59,011 bases of DNA from an uncultured Clostridium sp. (GCA_930991035.1 CAKNRV010000006.1:1-59011); one strand, 5' to 3'. Numbered from the stretch's first letter, positions 34,843-43,916 are shown. The notes: generated by a model not told the origin, from the sequence alone. Translations and numbers: made by a program.

Positions 34843-36192
34843 CTATTTAAATGTAGAGCTGTTTGATGAAGATAAGTGCAAATTAATATTTTCTGAATTT
34901 AATTCTGCTTGTATCTCATCTTTGTACATTTCTTTATATAATTCGTAAACGCTATATATTTTACCGAGGTTTCTAATAAATGATATTGACGAAATTTGTT
35001 TTTCTTCAATAAAATTATTTTTAACATTCTTAAAGAAGACAGTTTTACCAAGCTTATCAAAAAGAATACGATTATTTGGCATTTCCATATCATTTGAAGT
35101 AGTAATATAGACATAGTTATCCATATTGCTGTTATTATTAAATTCTATTGGGCGTCTTCCAAGTTCAACTGAATAGTCACAATCAGCATCATTTAAATGC
35201 AAATACCAACTATTTGCAAAATCATTAATTTCAACTTCAAATTTATAATTCATTGTCTTATTTGTTACAATCAAAACCGGCTTCGTTTTATTAAAGAAAT
35301 CTTCTCCATAGGCATTTATAAAATTTTGCCTATCTTCGTCAGAAATGTCCCAATAAATAAAGAGCATAGTAGGTGTTTGAGCTAATATTTTTACAACAGT
35401 CTCATTATATCTATAAGGCAAATCGTAGTATTCTACACTAGAAGTAAAAACTCTTTTCTTATCAGCAGATGCAACTTTTGCAGATTTTGAGGTTTTAGTA
35501 GCCTTCTTTTTAGTAGTTTTGCCCTTGGTAGTTGTGCTTGTTGTAGCAGTTTTACTCTTAGCAGTTGTGCTAGTTGTGGCTACTTTTGCTGATTTACTAG
35601 TAGTCTTTGCATTAGCCTTGCTAGAAGTGCTATCGGATATTTGACTGTTAGTTGATTTAGTTTTAACAGCGCTGTTGCTTGATACTTGTTTTTTAGTCGT
35701 TTTAGTAGCACTAGCGACTGTTGATGCTGTTTTACTAGCCGTTTTTGCTTTTGAATTCGTAGAAGTTTTTGCGCTTTCTTTATTTGCAGACATATCTTTG
35801 CTTGCTACTTTTGACTTGGCAGTTACTTGAGTTGAAGTTGCTGATTTTGATTGTTTTGTTGCTAAAGACACAGCTGTATCTTTAGATTTTTTAGCACTAT
35901 TTGAAGAGGCTTTAGACGCAACTTTTTTGGTTGCCAAAGACACAGATTTATCTACTGCTACTTCAGAAACGCTTTTGGGAACTTTAGCAGTTTTGGCTAC
36001 TTTTTTAGTAACTTTTGAGGTCTTAGAATTAGCCTCTTTAGTAGCTAAAGTTGCTTTACTATTCGATTTTTTCGATTTTGTTTCTGCCATAGCAGTAATT
36101 TTATTTGGTGCTGAAGCAGCTCTTTTAAAGACTTTTTCAGCTAATTTTAATAGACTATTCGTTTTTAACTCTTCTTTAGATTTTCTTGGCAT
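34843..36192 (-). CDS. DUF4912 protein with a long Lys/Ala/Ser/Thr-rich tail
   Basis: A 449-residue protein in two parts. Residues 1-245 are low-complexity K/S/A/T, like a histone H1 or DNA-binding tail, and include three SLATK units. Residues about 250-400 match DUF4912 (YYDLPYRYNETVVKILAQTPTMLFIYWDIS), a domain often encoded next to GH57 branching enzymes in Firmicutes. GGAGGAAGAA precedes ATG 36192. The positive tail may bind nucleic acid or polyanions. The function is unknown; a role in glycogen metabolism is inferred only from its neighbours. Confidence 0.8.
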   Translation of the reverse strand: MPRKSKEELKTNSLLKLAEKVFKRAASAPNKITAMAETKSKKSNSKATLATKEANSKTSKVTKKVAKTAKVPKSVSEVAVDKSVSLATKKVASKASSNSAKKSKDTAVSLATKQSKSATSTQVTAKSKVASKDMSANKESAKTSTNSKAKTASKTASTVASATKTTKKQVSSNSAVKTKSTNSQISDSTSSKANAKTTSKSAKVATTSTTAKSKTATTSTTTKGKTTKKKATKTSKSAKVASADKKRVFTSSVEYYDLPYRYNETVVKILAQTPTMLFIYWDISDEDRQNFINAYGEDFFNKTKPVLIVTNKTMNYKFEVEINDFANSWYLHLNDADCDYSVELGRRPIEFNNNSNMDNYVYITTSNDMEMPNNRILFDKLGKTVFFKNVKNNFIEEKQISSISFIRNLGKIYSVYELYKEMYKDEIQAELNSENINLHLSSSNSSTFK

Positions 36193-36325
36193 TTCTTCCT
36201 CCGTAAAATAAAATATTCTAATATATAATATATCAAATAGAAAATAAATTCAAGAGAAAAAATAAATAATTTTGCAATAAATTTTAAATATTTAACCTTT
36301 TCTAAGCACATAATATTAGTATACT

Positions 36326-36368
36326 GTAAATATAATATATTGACATTGTATTTACTATATGCTAAAAT
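36326..36368 (+). promoter_or_regulatory. Promoter and operator of the RelB/YoeB pair
   Basis: TTGACA (36340-36345) and TAAAAT (36363-36368), spacer 17 bp. GTAAATA (36326) and TATTTAC (36349-36355) form an inverted repeat around the -35 box, a likely site of antitoxin autoregulation. Confidence 0.65.
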
Positions 36369-36393
36369 ATTTTATAGAAAGAAGGTGAGTTGG

Positions 36394-36666
36394 ATGGCTC
36401 AAACATTGATTAATTTTAGAATAGACGAATCAACAAAAAAACAATTAGAACAAGTATGTAATGAATTAGGAATGACTATGTCTACTGCATTAAACATATT
36501 TATAAAAAAAGTAATAAGAGAAAAAAGAATTCCATTTGATGTATCCATTGATCCATTTTACTCTGAAAGTAATATGAAAGCAATTTCAGAATCAATTAAA
36601 CAATTAGAAAAAGGAGAAATTGTTGAAAAAACATTACAAGATTTAGAGGCGATGGAAAATGAATAA
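36394..36666 (+). CDS. RelB/DinJ-family antitoxin
   Basis: A 90-residue protein with an N-terminal ribbon-helix-helix (TLINFRIDESTKKQLEQVCNELGMTMSTALNIFIKKV) and a C-terminal toxin-binding part. It starts at ATG 36394 after GAAGGTGAG. It overlaps the toxin start by 8 bp, the usual coupling that makes antitoxin first. Confidence 0.9.
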   Translation: MAQTLINFRIDESTKKQLEQVCNELGMTMSTALNIFIKKVIREKRIPFDVSIDPFYSESNMKAISESIKQLEKGEIVEKTLQDLEAMENE

Positions 36667-36919
36667 AATTAGTTTTACTAAGAAATCTTGGGAAGAATAT
36701 TGTTATTGGCAATCTCAAGATAAAAAAACATTAAAAAGAATAAATTTATTATTAGCAGATATTCAAAGAAATAATTTTACTGGTATTGGAAAACCAGAAC
36801 CGTTAAAAGAAAATTTAACTGGTTTTTGGAGCAGACGTATAGACGATTCTAATAGACTGGTTTATAAAATTGAAAATGAGCAAATAGAAATTGTACAATG
36901 TAAGGGTCATTATGAATAA
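36659..36919 (+). CDS. YoeB/Txe-family mRNA interferase toxin
   Basis: An 86-residue RelE-superfamily toxin that cleaves mRNA on the ribosome. Key residues remain: Glu in GKPEPLK, Arg in WSRRID, and the C-terminal GHYE with catalytic His and Tyr. In SNRLVY, Asn replaces the common His. It is translationally coupled to the antitoxin and is followed by a terminator. Confidence 0.92.
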   Translation: MNKISFTKKSWEEYCYWQSQDKKTLKRINLLLADIQRNNFTGIGKPEPLKENLTGFWSRRIDDSNRLVYKIENEQIEIVQCKGHYE

Positions 36920-36951
36920 CAGAATATGTTAGCATATTCTGTTATTTTTTT
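36915..36951 (+). terminator. Terminator of the toxin-antitoxin operon
   Basis: AATAACAGAATATG pairs perfectly with CATATTCTGTTATT around TTAG, then T-run. It overlaps the toxin stop codon. Confidence 0.85.
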
Positions 36952-37022
36952 AGTTTTATTTTAATTATGTAATTTTAATAAAATTATTGCAAAAATATAT
37001 AAATTTTATAAAAAAATACTAG

Positions 37023-37052
37023 TTGACAAAATGCACTCATTTATTGTATTAT
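37023..37052 (+). promoter_or_regulatory. valS promoter
   Basis: Perfect TTGACA (37023-37028) and TATTAT (37047-37052) with 18-bp spacer; start near 37059, before the T-box. Confidence 0.7.
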
Positions 37053-37058
37053 TAAATA

Positions 37059-37393
37059 GTACAATTTGAGCAAGAAAATTGTATAAAAAACTAAGTATGA
37101 TATATAATAAAGTAAATGCGACGAAAAAGAGGAGTACGTTTTTAGTTTTTATAAAGAGAATAGAAGTGCATACGCTGAGAGCTTCTAATAAAAGCAAAAC
37201 GGAAGGTAGCTTTTGAGCATATATAGCGAAATAGTAGTAGCTATATACGTATAACTTGCGTTAAAAGTTTTGAGATACAATTGAAAATTAATATAAACAT
37301 ATTGATGTAAAAAATGTTTAAGTATATAAATTGTGAATTAAGGTGGTACCGTAAGTAAACAGCTTGCCCTTAAAATAGGGGCAGGCTGTTTTT
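37059..37393 (+). promoter_or_regulatory. T-box leader controlling valS
   Basis: The T-box sequence AAGGTGGTACCG (37340-37351) is followed by a terminator (AACAGCTTGCCC with GGGGCAGGCTGTT, T-run to 37393). Stem I lies in 37100-37210. GTA at 37206-37208 is a possible valine specifier, not proven. Uncharged tRNA-Val would favour the antiterminator. Confidence 0.9.
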
Positions 37394-37441
37394 CGTAATT
37401 GGGAATGAACTTATTTTGCAAAAGAAAGGAGAGTTATAAAA

Positions 37442-40159
37442 ATGGAGAGAAAAAATTTAAATGACAAATTTAATCCAAAAGATTTTGAAGAAAAAATTTA
37501 TTCTAATTGGGAAGAAAAGGGGTACTTTAAACCAAGTATGGATAAAACAAAAGAAAGCTATTGTATTATGATGCCGCCTCCAAATGTTACAGGTAAGCTT
37601 CATATGGGGCACGCATTGGATGATACAATACAAGATATTTTAATACGTTTTAAAAGGATGCAAGGATACAATACTTTATGGCTTCCTGGTTCAGATCACG
37701 CTGCAATTTCAACAGAAATGAAGGTTGTTGAAAAATTAAAAAAAGAGGGAAAAACAAAGCAAGAATTAGGAAGAGAAAAATTTTTAGAAGAAGCGTGGGA
37801 TTGGACTAGAGAATATGGTGGAACTATACAAACTCAACAAAAAAAATTGGGATGTTCTTGTGATTGGGACAGAAGAAGATTTACATTGGACAAAGGGCTT
37901 TCTGATGCGGTTTTAGAGCAATTTGTTGATTTATATAACAAGGGACTAATCTACAAAGGAACTAGAATGATAAATTATTGCCCAAGCTGTAAAACTTCAA
38001 TATCAGATGCAGAGGTTGAGTATAAAGAAGAAGAAACACACTTGTGGCATATAAGATATAAAATTACTGGAACAGAGGATAGATACATTACAGTAGCTAC
38101 TACAAGACCAGAAACAATGCTTGGAGATACAGCAGTAGCAGTAAGTCCAACTGACGAAAGATATACGGATTTAGTTGGAAAAACTTGCATTCTTCCAATT
38201 ATGAATAAAGAAATTCCAATAATTGCAGATGAGTTTGTAGAGAAAGAATTTGGAACAGGTGCAGTTAAAATAACACCAGCACACGATATGAACGACTACC
38301 AATCAGGATTAAGACATAATTTAGAAATCATATCTGTTTTCGACGAGGACAACAAAATGGGAAGCCTAGTTCCAAAATATAAAGGAATGGATTTACTAGA
38401 GGCAAGAAAAGCAATAGTTGAAGATTTAAAGGCAATTGGGGCTCTTGTAAAAGAAGAACCTTATGTTCATAATGTTGGAAAATGTGAAAGATGCAAAAGT
38501 ACAATAGAACCTAAAATTTCAGAGCAATGGTTTGTATCTATGGAAGGTTTAGCTAAAAAAGCTGCAGATTCTGTACGAAATGGAGAGGTAAGGTTTATAC
38601 CTAAAAAGTATGAAAAACAATACTTTAATTGGCTAGACAACATACAAGACTGGTGTATTTCTAGACAATTATGGTGGGGTCATAGAATACCAGCATATTA
38701 TTGTGACGATTGTGGACATATAAATGTTGCGAAAGAAGCACCTGCAAAATGCGAAAAATGTGGAAGTACACATTTACATCAAGACGAAGATACTTTGGAT
38801 ACGTGGTTTAGCTCAGCATTGTGGCCATTTTCTACACTTGGTTGGCCAAATACAGATACAGAAGATTACAAAACATTTTATCCAACAAATGTATTGGTAA
38901 CAGGTTTTGATATTATAACTTTCTGGGTATCAAGAATGATGTCACAAGGCTTAGAACTTACAGGAAAAGCACCATTTAAAGATGTATTAATACATGGAAT
39001 GGTACGTGACAGTCAAGGAAGAAAAATGTCAAAGACATTAGGAAATGGTATAGACCCTATTGAAATCATAAACGAATATGGTGCAGATAGTTTAAGATTT
39101 GCAGTTATTTCTGGAACAACAATGGGAAATGATATTAGATATATGCCAGAAAAACTAGAGCAAGCATCTAACTTTGCAAATAAAATATGGAATGCAGCTA
39201 AGTTTATAATAAATTCGTCGGCAGATGCAGAAGAAGTGAGAAAATTATACAATAAATTAATAAATGCATATGAAAATGATAAAAATGAACTTGAAACTAA
39301 CAGTAAACATAAAGAAGAGTTACTAAAAATAGAAGATAAATGGCTATTAAATAAATTTGATAAGTTAGTAGCAGAAGTAACCAGAAACCTAGAGAATTAC
39401 GATCTAGGTGTAGCACTTGATAAAATTTACAGCTTTATTTGGAACGAGTTCTGCGATTGGTATATAGAAATGTGCAAACCACGTATTTATAGCAATGACG
39501 AAAAAACAAAAGCAGAAGTTAGCTGTATACTAAATTACGTATTTGCAAATTCTTTAAAATTGCTACATCCATTTATGCCTTTTGTAACAACAGAAATATA
39601 TGACAAATTAATAAAATTTGACGAGAAAAATGAAGACTTAATTGTTGCACAATGGCCAGAAACAAAAGCTACATTTGAATTTGATGAAGAAGAGAAATTT
39701 GTAGAAAGCTTAAAAGAAATAATAACAGAAATAAGAAATGTAAGAGCAAATTCGAACATACACCCATCAAAAAAATCAGAATTAATATTTGTAACAGAGA
39801 AGTATGAAAAAGAAATACTAGAAGCACAAGACTTTATACTAAAACTTGGTTTTGGAGAAAAAATAGTGATTCAAAAAGATAAAACAGGAATACCAGAAAA
39901 TGCTATTAGTATTTTAAGAGATGGAATAGAACTTTATATACCACTAGACCAATTAGTAGACATAGAAGAGGAAAGAAAAAGGCTAGAGGAGGAAATAAAA
40001 AGACTTGAAGGAGAAGTAGCTAGATGTGAAAAAATGCTTTCTAACCCAGGCTTTGTAAACAAAGCACCAGAAGCAAAAGTACAAGAAGAAAAAGGCAAGC
40101 TTGCAAATTACACAGAATTGCTTAAAGCAACTAAGGAGAGATTGGAAAATTTGAAATAA
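37442..40159 (+). CDS. valS: Valine-tRNA ligase
   Basis: A 905-residue class I synthetase of normal length with GKLHMGHALDD (HIGH), GRKMSKTLGNG (KMSKS), an editing insert, and a C-terminal coiled coil (about 840-905, EEERKRLEEEIKRLEGEVARCEK). Zinc-finger cysteines appear as CPSCK, CERCK and CDDCG/CEKCG. AGAAAGGAGAG precedes ATG 37442. A T-box leader controls it. Confidence 0.97.
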   Translation: MERKNLNDKFNPKDFEEKIYSNWEEKGYFKPSMDKTKESYCIMMPPPNVTGKLHMGHALDDTIQDILIRFKRMQGYNTLWLPGSDHAAISTEMKVVEKLKKEGKTKQELGREKFLEEAWDWTREYGGTIQTQQKKLGCSCDWDRRRFTLDKGLSDAVLEQFVDLYNKGLIYKGTRMINYCPSCKTSISDAEVEYKEEETHLWHIRYKITGTEDRYITVATTRPETMLGDTAVAVSPTDERYTDLVGKTCILPIMNKEIPIIADEFVEKEFGTGAVKITPAHDMNDYQSGLRHNLEIISVFDEDNKMGSLVPKYKGMDLLEARKAIVEDLKAIGALVKEEPYVHNVGKCERCKSTIEPKISEQWFVSMEGLAKKAADSVRNGEVRFIPKKYEKQYFNWLDNIQDWCISRQLWWGHRIPAYYCDDCGHINVAKEAPAKCEKCGSTHLHQDEDTLDTWFSSALWPFSTLGWPNTDTEDYKTFYPTNVLVTGFDIITFWVSRMMSQGLELTGKAPFKDVLIHGMVRDSQGRKMSKTLGNGIDPIEIINEYGADSLRFAVISGTTMGNDIRYMPEKLEQASNFANKIWNAAKFIINSSADAEEVRKLYNKLINAYENDKNELETNSKHKEELLKIEDKWLLNKFDKLVAEVTRNLENYDLGVALDKIYSFIWNEFCDWYIEMCKPRIYSNDEKTKAEVSCILNYVFANSLKLLHPFMPFVTTEIYDKLIKFDEKNEDLIVAQWPETKATFEFDEEEKFVESLKEIITEIRNVRANSNIHPSKKSELIFVTEKYEKEILEAQDFILKLGFGEKIVIQKDKTGIPENAISILRDGIELYIPLDQLVDIEEERKRLEEEIKRLEGEVARCEKMLSNPGFVNKAPEAKVQEEKGKLANYTELLKATKERLENLK

Positions 40160-40198
40160 GATAAACCTATGTGGACAAAAGGTATTGACCGCTTTTGT

Positions 40199-40262
40199 GA
40201 ACGATTGGGACACTCCTAAAAGTTCAAGAACTTGAACAAAAAGGAGTGTCCCAAATGTTTAA
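40199..40262. repeat. GGGACACTCC palindromic repeat, copy 3
   Basis: TTGGGACACTCCT (40205-40217) pairs with AGGAGTGTCCCAA (40242-40254) around GTTCAAG-AA-CTTGAAC. It is nearly identical to 1-68 and lies between convergent valS and the next gene. Confidence 0.85.
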
Positions 40263-40264
40263 GG

Positions 40265-40693
40265 TTATAAATATTTCTTTAACTTTTCTATTGTGTTTTC
40301 TTGAAATTGTATAAAATCATCCAAAATTTTTTGTGTGGTTTGATTTGCATCTGGATTTTGATTCTTTAATTTAACTCCCTCAATAATTCCCATATTAGTA
40401 CCTTTTATAAGCATTTCTGCAATATGTGAGTTACTTTTATCTGTTATTGTACTCATTTGAATATCCATATACCCCATAACCTTTTGCATAGGTGGGAGTT
40501 CAGAAGGCAAATCTTGAAAATTTTGTAATTCAGTATTTACTCTATTTAAAATATCATTATATTGGTTGTATTGATATATTAAATCGTCTTTAAAATTTGA
40601 ATCTCCAACTTTCTCGGAAATAGTAGAAATAGAGTCCATTCCCATTTTTAATCCTTTGTTTACAGTGTTTAAAATATATTGTTCATTTCCCAT
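40265..40693 (-). CDS. Helical protein of unknown function
   Basis: A 142-residue, mostly helical protein (YILNTVNKGLKMGMDSISTIS... AEMLIKGTNMGIIEGVKLKNQ... ENTIEKLKKYL). The helix pattern suggests a ferritin-like four-helix bundle as in several clostridial proteins of unknown function. No metal ligands are evident. AAAGGAGAATATT precedes ATG 40693; an upstream start at 40735 is less likely. Confidence 0.65.
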   Translation of the reverse strand: MGNEQYILNTVNKGLKMGMDSISTISEKVGDSNFKDDLIYQYNQYNDILNRVNTELQNFQDLPSELPPMQKVMGYMDIQMSTITDKSNSHIAEMLIKGTNMGIIEGVKLKNQNPDANQTTQKILDDFIQFQENTIEKLKKYL

Positions 40694-40752
40694 AATATTC
40701 TCCTTTCTTATTTTTCTTACATCTAGTATGGTCAAAAATTATAAAAAAATAC

Positions 40753-40781
40753 TTGCATAGAGTGCAAAAAAATATTAAAAT
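40753..40781 (+). promoter_or_regulatory. Possible promoter of the radical SAM locus
   Basis: TTGCAT (40753-40758), 17-bp spacer, TAAAAT (40776-40781). It would give a 235-nt leader before the GNAT gene, which includes CTAGAG-ttatg-CTCTAG near 40822. No gene is seen in the gap. Confidence 0.45.
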
Positions 40782-41025
40782 AGAAAAGTCACGTAAAATT
40801 TTAAAACCAAAAAATTTCAACTAGAGTTATGCTCTAGATAGGAATAATAGCAAAAATGAAAAAATAATTAAAAACAAACAAGAAAACTAGTCATAAAATG
40901 GAAACAATTGCATACATATATATAAAGACAAGTTGTTAAAGCTAAAGACACAAAGCTGAAACGAATGTAAAAAATAAAAGTAAAAATAGTATTAAGAAAA
41001 CAAAGACAAGTTGGAGGTGGTGCAA

Positions 41026-41709
41026 ATGATAAGAAAGGGAAATGCAAGAGATGCAGAAACAATTGCAAGTATAAAAATAGACACTTGGAGAAAAACATAT
41101 TTGAATATTTTTCCAGACTCAATTTTGGACAATTTAGACGTAAAACAAGAAACTCAAAGATATTTGCAAAATCTAAAAGATAGACAAGTATTAGTTTATG
41201 AAGAGAATGGAAAAGTAATTGCTTATTGTTATTTTGGAGAGAGAAAGCAAGAAGAGTTTTACCAATATAGTGGAGAAGTTTTTGCATTATATGTGAAAAG
41301 CGATTGCCAAAAGCGAGGAGTTGGAACTGAACTTTTAAAAGAAGCTATTAAACAATTGTCTCAAACACATTCACATATTTTGCTATGGTGTGCAAAGGAA
41401 AACACAAGGGCTATTTCTTTTTATAAAAAGAATGGACTAGATAGTATAGGTGAAAAAATAGAAAATATTGGTGGAAAAAATGTAGAAAAGGTAGCTTTAG
41501 GAATAAGTGTAGAAAAGGTTTACAATTTAAAAAAATCTGCTAATTATATTGAAAATGAAGAAAATATTGCAATTTATACAAACCCAGATTTGATTTTTCT
41601 AAAAAACGAGACTTGCACGTGGTTTAAGCAAATTATACAACACAAAGAAACAAAGAATGTACCACAAAAGTTTATTGACTATTTAATAAAAAAAGATGTT
41701 ATTCAATGA
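41026..41709 (+). CDS. GNAT N-acetyltransferase with an extra C-terminal domain
   Basis: A 227-residue protein. Residues 1-155 are a GNAT domain with the acetyl-CoA motif VKSDCQKRGVGTELL and a typical ENTRAISFYKKNG. Residues about 160-227 are extra; their tail (IAIYTNPDLIFLKNETCTW...KFIDYLIKKDVIQ) has the layout of a small PqqD-like peptide-recognition domain. That match is weak. It begins a tandem array with two radical SAM enzymes and a tiny peptide gene. ATG 41026 follows GGAGGTGG; the TTG at 41011 lies at that site. Confidence 0.8.
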   Translation: MIRKGNARDAETIASIKIDTWRKTYLNIFPDSILDNLDVKQETQRYLQNLKDRQVLVYEENGKVIAYCYFGERKQEEFYQYSGEVFALYVKSDCQKRGVGTELLKEAIKQLSQTHSHILLWCAKENTRAISFYKKNGLDSIGEKIENIGGKNVEKVALGISVEKVYNLKKSANYIENEENIAIYTNPDLIFLKNETCTWFKQIIQHKETKNVPQKFIDYLIKKDVIQ

Positions 41710-41787
41710 GTTTAGAATTGTTACTAAATTATAGAATAAAACATACATATTCACTGGATATAAACCTTATAAAAAGGAGGGCATATA

Positions 41788-42849
41788 GTGATAAATGGTT
41801 TTACCGAAAAAGAGATAATTGATTTAATTTGGAGTAGACCAAATTTTGCACAAATAGAACTTACACGAAATTGCAATTTTAAGTGCAAATTTTGTTTTGA
41901 AAACTGTGATTCTTCTAGTAAATATGAAGATAAATCACCAGAAATGTGGAAAAAGGTAATAGACGATTTATATGAACTGGGACTCAAAAAAATTCATTTT
42001 TCTGGTGGAGAGAATTTTTTATACACACATTTTTTAGAAATTGTAAAGTACTCTAAAGAAAAAGGTTTTGTTAATCTAATAAATACTAATGGCTCTATGG
42101 ATATAACTAGTATATTGCCATATTCGGATGAATTTGTTTTTTCGCTTCACGGGTATGGAGAGGTAAATGATAAAATAACTGGATTTAAAGGCTCTTTTGA
42201 AAAAACAATTCGTAATATAGAGAGGGCAGTTGATGCTGGAAAAGCAGTATCTGTAAATACAGTTTTGATAAAAGAAAATTTTGATAATTATGATAAATTA
42301 TTTGATTATTTAAGTTCTAAGTTTAATTCGCTAACATATTCACCAACAATAGCAATTCCTTGCTATACAGGAAAAAAATTCGATTCTTTAAATGTTCCAA
42401 TGAAAAAAGAAAATTTGAAAAAATATTTGCAGTATGTACAAAAAGTAGGAAGAGACAGAATTGTGTATAAACACGGATTATATGGATTATTGGGAGAAGA
42501 AAATAAAAAAATACAGATGCCAGTTTGTGCTGCTGGAAAGAGCAAGTTAATTATTAAATACAATGGAAATGTGTATCCGTGTAATTTTTTCCAAACTGAA
42601 GAATTCCTTTGCGGAAATGTTTTTGAAGAAGATATCCATAATATATGGAAGCAAGGAAAGGGATTTAAAATTTTTCGAGCATATTATTTGCAAAATGATT
42701 TACCAGAGGATTGTATGCATTGCAAAAAACATAATAATTGTTATTCTGGTTGTAGGGCTTGGAATGCAAGTTATATGCACGAAGAAATAAAAATAAAGAA
42801 AGAGAGGGATGTACGCTGTGAGATTATCGATGCATATGTTGGAGCTTGA
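41788..42849 (+). CDS. Radical SAM/SPASM peptide-modifying enzyme 1
   Basis: A 353-residue radical SAM protein. The cluster motif is CNFKCKFC (CxxxCxxC), followed by FSGGEN. The C-terminal SPASM domain is complete: C-x12-G-x4-C (VCAAGK...NGNVYPC), then C-x2-C-x5-C-x3-C (DCMHCKKHNNCYSGC) and a last Cys (RDVRCE). Such enzymes usually modify ribosomal peptides (sactipeptide, PQQ, mycofactocin types). GTG 41788 has AAAGGAGGG upstream. Its end overlaps enzyme 2 by 41 bp. Confidence 0.85.
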   Translation: MINGFTEKEIIDLIWSRPNFAQIELTRNCNFKCKFCFENCDSSSKYEDKSPEMWKKVIDDLYELGLKKIHFSGGENFLYTHFLEIVKYSKEKGFVNLINTNGSMDITSILPYSDEFVFSLHGYGEVNDKITGFKGSFEKTIRNIERAVDAGKAVSVNTVLIKENFDNYDKLFDYLSSKFNSLTYSPTIAIPCYTGKKFDSLNVPMKKENLKKYLQYVQKVGRDRIVYKHGLYGLLGEENKKIQMPVCAAGKSKLIIKYNGNVYPCNFFQTEEFLCGNVFEEDIHNIWKQGKGFKIFRAYYLQNDLPEDCMHCKKHNNCYSGCRAWNASYMHEEIKIKKERDVRCEIIDAYVGA

Positions 42850-43798
42850 AATTACAACCAAGTGTAATTTGAATTGCTTACATTGTTATAACAGGGAAAA
42901 CAAAAATCTTGATATGGATTTTGACGAAATTGTGAATTTGATACATTTTGCAAATAAGCATAGAATCCATACATTTACAATATCTGGAGGAGAGGCAGCT
43001 TTGCATCCAGAATTTTCGAAAATATGTGCATATTTAAAAGAGAATAGGAATAAATTAGAAAATATAAGTAAAATAACGATGCAAACAAATGGCTATATTC
43101 GAAAATTGAATTTAGAGGATTTACAGGGTTTTGACTATATCCACTTAAGTTTTGACATAGACGAAAATGGTGTAAGAAATATTAGCAGTCAAAAAACAAT
43201 TGAGCTTGCGAAAGACTTGCAGAATGTTGGAATTAAGCCATATTTGTTTACTACAGTACATAAAAAGAATGTGGATTTTATTGACGAGATTGTAGAAATT
43301 GCAAATGAAAATAAAGTTCCTATTGCTTTTAATTTTTGCATTGATACAGGAAGAGATACAGAGTTTTTGTTAAGTAAACAAGAAAAAATTACAGCTATTC
43401 AAAAACTTTTAAAGTACGAAAAAGAAAGTAAAATTAATAAATTAAAACACCCTTATGTGAATTCATTTAAGAAAATGGCATTGGAAAAAGGGGAACAATT
43501 TAGAATTAAAGGCGGTTGTACAGCTGGAATTGCATCTTGCTCTGTTCTGGCAAATGGAGACGTTATACCGTGCCCATTTGTTAGAGTAAAAGCAGGAAAC
43601 ATTCATAAAGAGCCTTTAGAAAAAATATGGCTAGAATCCAAAGTGTTTAATGAAATACGTGACAGAAAAAATTATGAAGGATGCGGCAACTGTAAGTTTT
43701 TAGCATATTGTGGAGGATGTAGAAGATCTGCTTATCAAAGTAGCAATAAACTTAATGGATTCGATGCTAATTGTATAGGAAGAGAGGAGGTGTCGTAA
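42809..43798 (+). CDS. Radical SAM/SPASM peptide-modifying enzyme 2
   Basis: A 329-residue protein, or shorter if ATG 42830 is used. It has CNLNCLHC (CxxxCxxC), ISGGEA, and a full SPASM set: GGCTAG...NGDVIPC, then GCGNCKFLAYCGGC (C-x2-C-x5-C-x3-C), and a final Cys in DANC. It is distinct in sequence from enzyme 1, so the pair may carry out two steps. Its stop codon TAA overlaps the ATG of the 23-residue peptide gene. Confidence 0.85.
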   Translation: MYAVRLSMHMLELEITTKCNLNCLHCYNRENKNLDMDFDEIVNLIHFANKHRIHTFTISGGEAALHPEFSKICAYLKENRNKLENISKITMQTNGYIRKLNLEDLQGFDYIHLSFDIDENGVRNISSQKTIELAKDLQNVGIKPYLFTTVHKKNVDFIDEIVEIANENKVPIAFNFCIDTGRDTEFLLSKQEKITAIQKLLKYEKESKINKLKHPYVNSFKKMALEKGEQFRIKGGCTAGIASCSVLANGDVIPCPFVRVKAGNIHKEPLEKIWLESKVFNEIRDRKNYEGCGNCKFLAYCGGCRRSAYQSSNKLNGFDANCIGREEVS

Positions 43799-43869
43799 TG
43801 GATAGACAAGATTGGGAAATGAGTGTAGAAGAATTCAACGATTGTGGATGCGCAATGAACGGAGATTAG
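43798..43869 (+). CDS. 23-residue CGC peptide, candidate radical SAM substrate
   Basis: A tiny acidic peptide beginning MDRQDWEM and ending NDCGCAMNGD. Its ATG overlaps the radical SAM stop (TAATG), and AGAGGAGG lies just upstream, a strong ribosome site. A terminator follows 16 bp after the stop. It has one Trp, one Phe and two Cys. Its size and place match precursors such as PqqA. No known precursor family is recognised. A non-coding coincidence is possible but unlikely given the signals. Confidence 0.7.
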   Translation: MDRQDWEMSVEEFNDCGCAMNGD

Positions 43870-43884
43870 AGTAATAATCTACAT

Positions 43885-43916
43885 AAACACCCCTAAATTT
43901 TAATTTAGGGGTGTTT
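43885..43916 (+). terminator. Terminator of the radical SAM locus
   Basis: AAACACCCCTAAATT pairs perfectly with AATTTAGGGGTGTTT (43902-43916). It could serve both convergent genes. Confidence 0.8.

Noticed and set aside
35460..36060. Possible tandem DNA repeat array
   Set aside because: It is the low-complexity Lys/Ala/Ser/Thr coding part of the DUF4912 gene, without regular unit length.
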